DNA from: Euglena gracilis
Lineage: Eukaryota; Euglenida; Euglenophyceae; Euglenales
DNA length: 64,000 nucleotides
Reading direction: 5' to 3'
Assembly: GCA_039621445.1 (NCBI GenBank)
Contig: CP154955.1
Location: 9,536,241 to 9,600,240, forward strand
The translations under genes were made by a program, and so were the position numbers. The notes under the pieces were generated by a model. It was not told where the DNA came from, made no database searches, and saw only the letters and a program-made list of their open reading frames with translations. Below, piece by piece: positions 54,620 through 63,945 of the stretch. Within the stretch, counting starts at the first letter, position 1, and each line of letters opens with the position of its first letter.

Positions 54620-55670
54620 CAGGGGGGGGCGGCCGCCCCCCCCCCCCCGAGAATTTTTCGTCCCCTCCCCCGAGAATTTTCTTGACTAAAAAATTTTTTG
54701 CCTCCCCCCCCCCCGCCGAAAAATTATTACCCTCCAAAATTTTTTTGCAGTTCGTAAAAAAATTCTTTCAGATTAAAAACCTAACTTTCCATTGATCTTT
54801 TAGGTGTTTTTGCTGTTGGACATCGCTACCATCTCACCACCCTTCGGGCGGCCAAACAAGCCCAAAACTCATGGGTTGGAGGGGGAAAATGTTGTTTGTG
54901 AATATAACCACTGCCGTCTCGCCGCTCTTTGGTGGAAACAGGAAACACATGTATCTTGAATGGCTTCTAACGTTCAATTTTTTTCAAAAAGAGCAAACCA
55001 TTGACAAATTGGCTCTTTGGGGAAGGGTTTTGGAAAATTGCACTACCGTCAAGACGCCCTTCGGGCGGCAATGGAAAATTTTGTTCCATAAAAAATGGCC
55101 CGGAGGGGGCGGGTTTTCAGAGGCAACCTCTTTTTTTGCATTTTGCACTCGTTTCAAATCCCAAAACACAAAAGGCAACACCGTCTTGCCGCTCGTTGGC
55201 AAAGTTGGCAAGGTTTTAGGGGGGCCCAGGGGCGACCGCGGCGCCTTCGGCGCTGCGGTCCCCATCCCTGGGCTCCCCCTAACTCTTGGCCCAAACACAG
55301 TTCTTGACACAGAAAGCCTCCAAATTGTGATGGATTTGTGCCATGGTGTCAAAAAATTGCCACATTTTTTTTGTCATGTTCAATGCCTTCTTTCAAAAAA
55401 GTGCTACCGTCTGGCCAGCCTTCGGGCGGCAAAAAGAAAACAACATGCACGCAACATTGGTAATAGGGATTTTTTTAGTTGTGGACCCCTGGGGGGGGGT
55501 GGGGGGTCCAAGCCCCCCAGGGGAGTGGATATACTTTTCGGCGCCTTTGGCGCTGAAAAATTTTGAGAAGTGCTATTTTTGGAATTTTTATGTTTATGGC
55601 TGGCACTAACTTCGCTTCTGGCCCAAGGATCTCGCCCCCCCCCCCCCGAGAAAAAAATTGTTTCTACACC
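54620..55670. other. Insert within the 21-bp array; non-coding
   Basis: CTTCGGGCGGC(A/C)AA at 54843, 55060 and 55421 and ACCGTCTCGCCGCTC-like words at 54912 and 55181 mark a repeat of about 120-240 bp. 55242-55330 shares a 75-bp block (CCCCTAACTCTTGGCCCAAA) with 60655-60715. Poly-C ends at 54640 and 55630 (GAGAAAAAAATTG) may be its termini. The 231-codon + frame is a repeat translation. Confidence 0.5.
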
Positions 55671-55754
55671 CCTGGTGGCAAATGCCTAATTTAGGGTGTG
55701 GACACCAAAACTATTATTTGAGTGGCAATCCTTAATTTGGTGTGTGAATGCCTG

Positions 55755-56005
55755 CCACCCCTATTTGGCCGCCCTCCGGGCGGCCCGGACCCCCCTTCTG
55801 GCCAATTGGGGGGGGGACAATTAGGGGGTGGTTACCCCTAACCCCCCCCCCCCTAATTGGCCACCTGACCCCGTCCTTCATAGTCGCGAACCCCCGTAAA
55901 CACCCGAATAAACGAATTTTCCCTTGCAATGAGTAACCCTCCCCCCCCTAATTGGCCACCTGGGCTCTGGCCAATTAGGGGGGGGGGGGACAAATAGGGG
56001 GGGTC
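55755..56005. repeat. C-tract repeat, word TAATTGGCC
   Basis: Inverted relative of 4545-4760 (GGCCGCCCTCCGGGCGGCC), with C/G runs and TAATTGG words at both sides. Sits inside the 21-bp array. Confidence 0.7.
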
Positions 56006-56267
56006 ACGTTAATTTTGTGTGCCAAATCCTAATTATGAAAAGGTTCCTATTTTGAGAGGCAAATGCCTAATCTGGGGGGCAATGTCCAAATTTGAAATTT
56101 GGGTAGGCAAATGTCTAATTTTGGGTGTAAACTCTTATTTTCAGGTGGAAAGTGGTATTCATGCGGGGTGGGCCTGGGCGCGAAATTGCACCATGTGCAG
56201 GTACTCTGGTGGTTTCACCAAGGGTATTGTTCGGGTAATTTGGCGAATGCGCATGGAACATACCGCT

Positions 56268-56509
56268 TACCACCTCCCCCCCCCCCCAATTGACCGTGGG
56301 ACCTCTCCAGGGACCCCCCTTTTGGTCAATTAGGGGGGGGGTCAATTAGGGGGGGGGTTGGTCAATTAGGGGGGGGGGTACCATCAATTAGGGGGTGCTT
56401 CAGCACGGAATCCCCCCGGGTAGTCAATTAGGGGGGGGGGTCGAAAAAATTTTCCCCGGGGCGATCGGTCAATTAGGGGGGGGGGGTCAATTAAGGGGGG
56501 GAGGTGGTA
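56268..56509. mobile_element. 242-bp C-tract TIR element, word CAATTGACC
   Basis: Ends TACCACCTCC, C-run, CAATTGACC and inverse. Word GGTCAATTAGGGGG occurs about seven times within. Confidence 0.75.
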
Positions 56510-56819
56510 GTGTACCATAAGTAACGTGGAGGTTTGGGGAATCGCGAATGCGCGAATGGTGATGCGGTTGCGCATCTGGGTGTGAGCGTCACATGGTTGC
56601 ACCATTGGTGCTACTAAGCGAATTTTAGGAGGTATGGCCCATAGTGGGCCGGCCTGTTTTTTTTTTGTTTTTTTGTTTTTTTTGTTTTTTTTTAATTCTA
56701 ACAATGTTTTTTTTAAGGGGGAGCAGGCCGTCGGCCAGCCGTCGGCCAGCCGTGTGACTCACAGGAAAATGACCCGAGCCACAGCCTTGTAATGCAGAAA
56801 CAATTTTGCCGCCAAATCT

Positions 56820-56960
56820 CCCTTCAAGGTCATGTTCATCGTTGGTGGAGGCTGCATTTTTTGCCCATTTGAAGTCATTTTTCGTCAATTTTTGTCAATT
56901 TTGCCAAGTTTGGACGTTTTTTGACCAATTTTGACCGTTTCAGCCTTTTTTGGGGGTCAT
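56820..56960. repeat. Repeat with GAAGTCATTTTTCGTCAATT
   Basis: About 85 bp recur at 63218-63305 in the same orientation, roughly 80% alike. Confidence 0.75.
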
Positions 56961-57052
56961 TCTACAGTCATTGTGAAGGGTTATTTGCCTACATATTATT
57001 TTATTCGAATGACTAAAAAATGCTCAGCTGGTGTCCCACTGGCAAAATTGCC

Positions 57053-57728
57053 TACTGTAAGTGTCTGATAATTTTCCCCGGTCGATAATTTCACCCCCCC
57101 CTGATTTTGGCCCAAAATCTGGAAATGGAAAACCGTCTGATAATTTTCCCCCCCTAAAAAAATTCCCGAGGCCTGCAAAGCATGAGAAGGTGAAGGATCG
57201 CCGCTGACGCCCTCTCACTTGCGACGAGGACGCAAGTTGTTGAGCTGAGCAAAGAGCTCGGCTGCCAGTTGAGCATCGAGGGCATCGGTGCGTTCAGCAG
57301 GAGCCTCATGCTCCTGCTCATCTCCCCGCACTCTCCCCGGCTGGTCCGGGTGTGCTACCCTTGGACAGCCATTTGCGCAGGTGCTGTGCGGAAAGCTGAC
57401 TTGTCCTCTGCCACTCTTGCACAAATGCGCCTTGGCTCAACTCCTTTCGCAGCAGGATCTGCCCACTGTTGTCCGTGATGTGCACTCGGTTTCGATAATC
57501 TTGCAACACAAGTGCAACAAAACCTGCATCGTGCAGGCTATATTTGCCCTTGTTGCGTTGCTCGATATGATGCTTGCCAGGTGCTGTCCCACGGGACTTC
57601 CCACGGGCCATTAGTGATTCCTTCACGGGCATGAGAAAATCTGTCAAATGAAAAACCGGTCGATAATTTTCCTCCCCCCTGGTTTTGGGCTCCGTGGGGG
57701 GGGGGGAAATTATCAGACACTTATAGTA
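57053..57728. mobile_element. 676-bp TIR element enclosing a decayed small gene
   Basis: Ends TACTGTAAGTGTCTGATAAT and (inverse) TACTATAAGTGTCTGATAAT continue into C runs. Inner words CGATAATTTTCC occur at 57083, 57137 and 57660. The interior is the minus-strand ORF at 57215-57632. Confidence 0.8.
57215..57632 (-). pseudogene. MPVK family gene, copy A, one frameshift
   Basis: Starts MPVKESLMARGKSRGTAPGK, then NKGKYSLHDAGFVALVLQDY and NRVHITDNSGQILLRKEL. The first frame stops at 57318; a one-base shift near 57320 continues as EAPAERTDALDAQLAAELFA to a stop at 57215. Composition is that of a real protein, basic at both ends. Copy B at 62464-62663 shares the start and the KY..H.AGF...VHITD core. 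No known family recognised. Inside a TIR element, so either transposon-encoded or captured. Confidence 0.55.
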
Positions 57729-57914
57729 ATAATGGACGAAGGTACCTAATAATGGACAAAAAAGGCTCAAATATTGTGTGAGATGGTTTCAAGTGACCCA
57801 AAATTGTAGCCCCTCTTGTAGAATTCAAAAGATAATTCAAAACGCACATCCAAAATTAAGATTTGGCACCAACATGAAGCATTTGCACACCAAATTTTGG
57901 CATTAGGTGCTGGA

Positions 57915-58112
57915 ACTACCCCCCCCCTTTTTTTTGAGCACACCCACGGGCCAAAGGACCCCCCAAATGCTCAAATAGGGGGGGGGTCAAATAAGGGGGG
58001 TCAAAAATTCCTTTGGAAATAGGGCAAAAAAAATATTCGGCGCATGAAAAAAAAATTCCCCAGACCCAAATGCTCAATTAAGGGGGGGAACAAATAAAGG
58101 GGGGGGGTAAGC
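57915..58112. mobile_element. C-tract TIR element, relative of 9819-10031
   Basis: TTTGAGCACACCCACGGGCC at the left and CAAATAAAGGGGGG at the right are the inverse of the 9819 copy, including AAATGCTCAAATAGG words. Confidence 0.7.
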
Positions 58113-58159
58113 GTTTTCAACCCGGAAAAATACATTTGCCACTCATGCTAGCCAACATA

Positions 58160-58830
58160 AGGGTTGATGTTTTTTTTGTTTTTTTAAAAAAAAACATGTT
58201 TTTTTAAAAAAAACGCAAAAAAAACATTTTTTTTGAAAAAGCAAAAATTGACCTTTTTCCTTGCGAAATGACCATTTTTTTGAAGAAAATTTTTCGCAGG
58301 TGGTTCGGGTCACGAGGGGGGGGTCACGGGGGGGGGGGGGGTCACGAGGGGGGGTCACATTTTCGGTGGCCAGATTAGAAATCACCGAAAACAAATTTTT
58401 GGGAAAAAATCCTTTTTAGGCTTCAAAATAGGAATCCCCCAAACGAAAAGTAGGAAATCTACCGGAATATTTTGTCAAATTAGGCATCACCGGCCAAGTT
58501 TTTCAGAAAAAATGGCCGAAACGGGTCTTAGGTCGGGTTGGGGGAGGGGGGTCATGGGGGGAACACCCCCTGTGAAGTTTTTTTTTCAAATGTGTGACAG
58601 TATTTCCAAATCTGTGTTTTCTGGTGCGAAAAATCATGCTTTCAACCCAAAAAAATGAATGTTGTAGAGATAAAAAATGCACTTTTTCCCAAAAAAAACG
58701 TTGCAAAAAATTTTCCCCCAAACCCTCCATGACGTTTTTTTTGTTTTTTTTAAAAAAAACATGTTTTTTTTGTTTCAAAAAAAACAAGCTGTCAACCTTG
58801 GCCAACATTGTGCATTTTCCACATGAAAAC
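58160..58830. other. Poly-A/poly-T hairpins and CGTGACCC array
   Basis: TTTTTTTAAAAAAAACATG units recur at 58175-58230 and 58735-58790. GGGTCACG repeats at 58307-58357 match 12281-12320 and, inverted, 61183-61245. No gene. Confidence 0.55.
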
Positions 58831-59029
58831 GGGATTTTACACAAAATTAGGCATTTGCCACTCAAAATTAGGAATTTACACATGAAATTAGGATTTTCCT
58901 CCTCAAAATTAGGAATTTGCCACTCAAAATTCGGAACTGGCACGCCAAGTTAGGCATTTGCCACCCATATGAGACAGACAACCTGATCCGGCTTCCGTCA
59001 CGCCGTCGGCCAGCCGTGTGCTCCCCCTA

Positions 59030-59350
59030 AAAAAAAACAAAAAAAAACGCCCACTGGGTTTTGCATGCTTTGAATCCTACTCAGTTCAAAAACTGCCAAA
59101 AAATGGTCAAAATACATCCCAAAATGCAACAAAAATAGAATTTTATGACTTTTTTCATTTTTGTGGAAGGAAGTTTTTTGGCAGAAATCACCCAAAAGTT
59201 GCCAAAAATGATTGAAAATGTTCATTCAAAAAATTTTCTGGTTTGGGAGTTTCATAACGAGTTTTTTCAATGAAATTTTCCTTTTGTTTTTTTTGATGTT
59301 TTTTTTTACTGTTTTTTTTTTGAAAAACAGTAAAAACAGTTTTTTTTTTA
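59030..59350. other. No gene recognised
   Basis: A/T-rich, with poly-T frames on both strands only. Confidence 0.4.
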
Positions 59351-59351
59351 A

Positions 59352-59575
59352 AAAAAACGTGTTCAGCCCGCCAAATGCCTGCCCTGAAATTCGTGGTCAT
59401 GAACACGTTTTCAATGAGGGCATTTGTGGCAATGACACGTTTTCCATTGAAACCGTGTATTGGGGCTCTGGCTTCACGCCCGAACCGGCGTTCCAGAACG
59501 CCGGTTCGGCGCAGAAAATTTTGCGCCGAACCGGCGTTCTGGAACGCCGGTTCGGGCGGGAAGATGGCGTCCAGG
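59352..59575. repeat. CGTGTTCAG / AATGAGGGCATTTGTGG / GAACGCCGG module
   Basis: AACGTGTTCAGCCCGCCAAA to GTCATG (59358-59402) recurs inverted at 62243-62290. AATGAGGGCATTTGTGGCAA recurs at 60431 and 62115. GAACCGGCGTTC palindromes at 59478-59560 form a hairpin around GCGCAGAAAATTTTGCGC. Confidence 0.8.
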
Positions 59576-59659
59576 GGACCGAAAATAAAAAGTGCCAAAA
59601 AATGTTCAATATGCTTAGTAGACATGTGGCAATCACATCTGAGCAGTTTTTGGGGGGTA

Positions 59660-60110
59660 ATTGGCCATATATTGGGGTATTTTGTGCAACAATTTCCATT
59701 TGGCCAAATTTAGGGAATTTTTGAAATAGAATACCATGCAGCATGGCTGAAATCTAAGGCCATCTGCTGAAAGCCCTTGAGAAGAGCTTTCGATCGATGG
59801 GCAACATGGCCGGTGAAACATCGGAATTTCGACTTTGCAAACAGGGTCGGAAAATGCGATCGCCGATTTTCAGAGTGCTCTGCAGTATAGCTGAGTTCTG
59901 TGGGTACCAAATGAAAGGTCTTGGCGAGAGCTTTCGATTGATATGCTGTAAGGCACCTAAGGTGTGGGATTTCACAAATTAGGATGTCAAATTTTGGAAT
60001 GCACGATCGCTGAAAATAAATGCTGTATGGATTATTGCTGAAACCTGTGGCCATCTGCCAAAAGGACTTGAGAAGAGCTTTCGATCGATGTGTAACATGG
60101 CACCAGATCT
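59660..60110. repeat. CGATCGA dispersed repeat, three units of about 145 bp
   Basis: GAGAAGAGCTTTCGATCGAT at 59775 and 60070 and a variant at 59922. The left flank matches 15690-15815. Same family as 20260-20680. Confidence 0.8.
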
Positions 60111-60214
60111 GTGAAAACTTCAATTGGCCGATCGACATGGCCATGCGCCCAAAGGAGCCCAAAAATGCTCCAAAATGTTAGAAAAATGGGCATTTAGGGC
60201 GAAATTGGCCTGGG

Positions 60215-60395
60215 TTCCTTGAACGCCGGTTCGGGCGTGAAGCCAGAGCCCCTAATCCACGGTTTCAACAACTGTGTCCAGAACGCCGGTTCGGACCATG
60301 GAACTGTGTTCCAGAACGCCGGTTCGGGCTGCCGCTTGAACCGGCGTTCTGGAACACAGTTCCGTGGTCCGAACCGGCGTTCTGGACACAGTTTT
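60215..60395. repeat. GAACGCCGGTTCGG palindromes
   Basis: Four copies of CCAGAACGCCGGTTCGG or its inverse; 60280-60335 and 60342-60392 are mirror images (GTGTCCAGAACGCCGG and CCGGCGTTCTGGACAC) forming a hairpin. Confidence 0.85.
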
Positions 60396-60699
60396 CGTAT
60401 CAAAGGCATCTGTGTTCAGGCACGTTTTCAATGAGGGCATTTGTGGCAATGACACGTTTTCCATTAAGGCATCTGTGTTCAGGCACGTTTTCCATTAGGG
60501 CATCTGTGGCAACCCCGAGCAAGAAGCAAAAATCGCTGTCATGAAAAATCGGCGTGCGGTTGAGAGGCCGGGTGGTCCTCAACGGGTGAGGCGGGTCGGG
60601 GGCACTCTACAACACGACAGAAGGCTGAAAGGTTTAGGTTCGGCGCCGCGGTCCACGCCCCTGGGCTCCCCCTAACTCTTGGCCCAAACACAGTTCTTG

Positions 60700-61170
60700 A
60701 CACAAAAGAGCCATACTTTGGTGGCTCGTTTGCCAAATCTTGGCAATGAAAATGATATGCCAATCCGCAGGCGTCACAGACAACTTTGTTCAGCTCCACA
60801 CAATTTGGTTTTTTGGGAATGGCAACACCACAAAAACCACATTTCTCGTGTTTTATTGGCAGTCGGGACACAGCACGAGGCACAGGGGGTTGGTCAGGGG
60901 ACCACACATTGTTCGATGACGCTCGCCTCATCGAACAACAGGCTGGGTTCCAGCTCCCATCCTGTCCAGGCAACAAAGAAAGCATCCAGCTCAGGATAAG
61001 AGGCTTGCCGATGTTGAACTCCAAACAGTTGGCAACAGCAGCAAACTCTGCGCCCGGAGCCGGACTTTTTCTTTGTGTTGCCCTGTGCCAGCAAGGTGCC
61101 ATGAAGGGGGTCCGTCCCAGGGGGAGGTGGCAAAAGACCATTCACAAAGTTTGCCGTGCGTTTGGCCATG
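60700..61170 (-). pseudogene. Decayed gene with a Cys/His zinc-binding site
   Basis: From MAKRTANFVNGLL (61170) one frame runs about 90 codons to a stop near 60895 (LDAFFVAWTGWELEPSLLFD). A one-base shift in the GGTCCCC run continues as LPIKHEKCGFCGVAIPKK, NCVELNKVVCDACGLAYHFH and CQDLANEPPKYGSFVS. The site is CxxC ... C ... CxxC ... HxHC, like PHD or C1-type cross-brace fingers. After 60710 it runs into the GGCCCAAACACAGTTC repeat. CGTGACCC arrays lie just beyond its 5' end. The single shift is in a homopolymer and could be a read error. Family unknown; possibly transposon-borne. Confidence 0.45.
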
Positions 61171-61182
61171 GGGGTGTTCCCT

Positions 61183-61245
61183 CCGTGACCCCCCCCCCGT
61201 GACCCCCCCCGTGACCCCCCCGTGACCCCCCCGTGACCCGAACAA
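61183..61245. repeat. CCCCCGTGACC array
   Basis: Five units of CCCCCCGTGAC. Same array at 21862, 23220 and 62003, inverted at 12290 and 58310. Confidence 0.9.
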
Positions 61246-61388
61246 GGACCCTTTTCGGCGAAATTTTGTAGGGAAAATTTTTGGCCGGTGATGCCTAATT
61301 TGATAAAATTCTCAAGCAGATTCCTAATCTTGAGGCTTAAATTTTTCAAATTTTGGCTTGCTGATTCCTAATTTGGTGTCAGAATCCC

Positions 61389-61915
61389 ACAGTCCCTGTG
61401 CGTAAATTCCCCCCCCCCCCAGGGAGGGTTTTTTGGGCTCTTGACCAGGGGGGGGGAAATTTTCGGCCGTTTCGGACACTTAGCCTTGTCCCTCCCTAGT
61501 GTCTTCTTTTCTTTAAAGCCATGAAGCCTGCCGGCATTCGGAATTCATTTGCCGTATGTTGTGTGGTTGTTATGACATATTCCCAAACACCTCTTTTCAG
61601 GGAGGTGGGTCTTATTGCTCTGCCACCAATGGCTTCAAGGCTTGGGTGTTGCAAGAATATGCGTTGAGGGTTCAATGGACAAAAAAAATAAAAGATGCCA
61701 AGTCCTCGACCCGGGGGCCATGCAAGTGGTGAAGCTGTGCTGCCCTTGCATGTATAAAAAAAAAGGCCCCACCCACCTGCCTTTGCCGTTCCTCTGGGGC
61801 TGAAGGGGGGGGGGAAATTTTCGACCGTTTCGGAGCCTTTTGCAAATCCACGAAAATTCCGAAATTTCAGGGGGGGAAAATTTTCGGGGGGGGACAATTT
61901 ACGGTGAGGGACTGT
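61389..61915. mobile_element. 527-bp TIR element enclosing an ORF fragment
   Basis: Ends ACAGTCCCTGTGCGTAAATT and (inverse) ACAGTCCCTCACCGTAAATT then C runs. Words GGGAAATTTTCGGCCGTTTC at 61455 and 61813. It interrupts the 21-bp array on both sides. The ORF at 61496-61735 lies within. Confidence 0.8.
61496..61735 (-). pseudogene. ORF fragment within the 61389 element
   Basis: Minus frame with protein-like composition: FLQHPSLEAIGGRAIRPTSL then KRGVWEYVITTTQHTANEFR and a C-terminal ALKKRRH, stop at 61496. No start of its own; the upstream part merges into C-tract repeat. Family unknown. Confidence 0.35.
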
Positions 61916-62002
61916 AATTTTGGGTGTGGGGATTCCTAATTTGTGGAAATTTTTCCAAAAACTCAGGCTCGGTGATTCCTAATTTTGCTACCAAGAACGT
62001 GG

Positions 62003-62065
62003 TGTTCCCCCCGTGACCCCCCCCCCCCCGTGACCCCCCCGTGACCCCCCCCCCGTGACCCGAAC
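62003..62065. repeat. CCCCCGTGACC array
   Basis: Four units plus CCCGAACCACC, as at 61183-61245. Confidence 0.9.
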
Positions 62066-62294
62066 CACCCCCCATACTGCGGAAAAAAGAAAAAAAGGGG
62101 GGTGACACGTTTTCAATGAGGGCATTTGTGGCAATGACACGTTTCCCATTAAGGCATTTGTGTTCAGGCACGTTTTCAATGAAGGCGCCGTTTTTGGGGT
62201 CCGAATTTCACAAATTCGCGTTTTTGACCCCTTGCGTGAATCATGACCACGAATTTCAGGGCAGGCATTTGGCGGGCTCTGAACACGTTTTTAT

Positions 62295-62412
62295 ACACAA
62301 ATTGTGGCTGAGCCCAGATTTCAGCCTGAAAACGTGTTCAGGGGGCCCCCTTCGGGGGCCCCTGGCTGAACACGTTTTCAGGCTGAAATCTGGGCTCAGC
62401 CACAATTTGTGT
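62295..62412. repeat. Perfect 47-bp hairpin
   Basis: Arms 62295-62341 and 62366-62412 are exact reverse complements (ACACAAATTGTGGCTGAGCC through AACGTGTTCAG). The 24-bp loop GGGGCCCCCTTCGGGGGCCC is itself a near-palindrome. Confidence 0.95.
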
Positions 62413-62463
62413 GTAAAAAAAAACAACAACAAAATGCCCACTATGGTATGACCAATACCCGGT

Positions 62464-62663
62464 GTGGGGCTGCGGATCATACCACGAATTAGTTCGGATT
62501 CCCAAAGCGTCAGTGATGTGAACCCTTTCCTTTCGTCCTTCAGGGTAGCAATGAATCCGGCATTGTGCATACAATACTTCCCAGAACTTCGGTTGCTGAT
62601 ATTGCGAGCACCAACGGCTCGCCTACTCTTGTTCACTACCTTCAGGCATGGCTTCACGGGCAT
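62464..62663 (-). pseudogene. MPVK family gene, copy B, broken
   Basis: MPVKPCLKVVNKSRRAVGAR, then SSGKYCMHNAGFIATL, then a shift to the frame RVHITDALGIRTNSW. Matches copy A in start, GKY..H.AGF and VHITD. Truncated at the 3' side; the 47-bp hairpin follows within 60 bp. Confidence 0.5.
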
Positions 62664-62699
62664 GGTAAGAGGGTGGTGATGATGTTGTCAAGCCTTGGC

Positions 62700-63215
62700 G
62701 CGAGGAAGCAGCGGGTGCTGGTGGTGCTGGGTGTGACAAGCAGTTCTCTCCCACGCATCGCTTTCCTTCCCATTGTAGGCGCAAGCAATGCCCGCACACC
62801 CACTGCTGTGTCTAGAGCAGCCATGATGCATACGGGACTTCACTGGCTGCCACGGGCACTGTCGCCACGTGGTTGACCATCAACAGCTTCGCATTCCAGC
62901 CTTGGAATTTCCGTTGCAATGACTTTGTGAAAGAGGCAAAGGGGCAGTGGAAGACACCATTGTCCGCATCAGAACCAGAATGAGGAGTCCGGATCTCTCT
63001 CTGCACGCCGTTTTCGGGTTTCCCTGGTATCTAAAACCTCCCCAAATAATGGGGCGGGGTGACCCGTTACTGGCACCTTTCCTGTGAGTCACACGGCTGG
63101 CCGACAACGTGCTCCCCCGTAGTAAAAATCGGGGCAGGATCCAACGTTTGATGATGGTAGGCAGTGCCCAAATAACGGGGTAGGGGGGAAGGTCAAAAAG
63201 ATGTGGAGGTTGTTG
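62700..63215. other. No gene assigned; decayed coding-like stretch
   Basis: 62700-63010 has balanced composition and open frames on both strands, possibly more of a decayed element gene. 63078-63122 carries the inverse GTGAGTCACACGGCTGGCC end. Confidence 0.35.
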
Positions 63216-63217
63216 TT

Positions 63218-63305
63218 TTGTCCATTTGAAGTCATTTTTCACTAATTTTTGTCAACTATGCCAATTTTAGACCTTTTTTGACCAATTCTGACCATTTCGG
63301 CCTTG
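63218..63305. repeat. Copy of the 56820 repeat
   Basis: GAAGTCATTTTTCACTAATT and TTTTTTGACCAATTCTGACC match 56870-56945. Confidence 0.75.
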
Positions 63306-63479
63306 GGCTGAAGGGGGATAAGAGGCACAATTGCTGAGTGCAAAATATCATGGATGTGGCGGCAAGCGCTTTGCAGTTTCTCAGGTGGGGGGAGGATTGC
63401 TAGGCATACAATTACCGAGCAAAACATATTGCCGGCAAGGAAACACATCACAGAAATTTTGACTGGAACCCGCTGCGTT

Positions 63480-63945
63480 TTTTCAGAAGTACGGTTGGGA
63501 AATTTTGGGTGGACCCCCTAGGTTTTTTCAGACATACGGCAGGGAAATTTTGGCTGAACCCGCCCTGGGGTTATTCAGAAATACAGTTAAATGTTGACTG
63601 CCCACCCCTGGTTTTTCCTTAGAATAACGGTTGGGAAATTTTGGCTGGACCCCCCCAGGATTTTTTAGAAATACGGTTGTTAAATGTTGGTTGGACCCCC
63701 CTGCATTTTTTTCAGAGTCACGGTTGATAAATGTTGGCTGGACCCCCCTGGGCTTTTTTAGTCATACGGTGGGGAAACTTTGGCTGGACCCCCTGGATTT
63801 TTTCATTGTATCACGGTTGGGAAATTTTGGCTGGACCCCGCTCGGTTTTTCTCAGAAATACGGTTGGGGAATAGGGCTGGAACCCCCAACCCCCTGGGTT
63901 TTTTTCGGAATTAACTTTGGGAAATTTTGGCTGTTCCCTCCTGGA
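63480..63945. repeat. Tandem repeat, period about 45-50 bp
   Basis: Nine to ten imperfect units of ACGGTTGGGAAATTTTGGCT then GGACCCCC and TTTTTTCAGA. A 112-codon + frame through it (GNFGWTPLGFF pattern) mirrors the unit rather than proving a protein. Confidence 0.9.

Larger units (their letters stand above)
53937..59028. repeat. Inverted GGGGGAGCACAC modules
   Basis: TAGGGGGAGCACACAGCTGG with CGACGGCGTGACGGAAG at 53937-53975 recurs inverted at 58989-59028, and the 21-bp array follows each inward or outward in mirrored order. Related ends with TGTGACTCACAGGAAA are at 56716-56770 and (inverse) 63078-63122. Possible outer ends of a large nested element. Confidence 0.5.

Noticed and set aside
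54871-55566. 231-codon + frame
   Set aside because: It crosses three copies of a CTTCGGGCGGC repeat and a block shared with 60.7 kb; composition changes abruptly and there is no domain.
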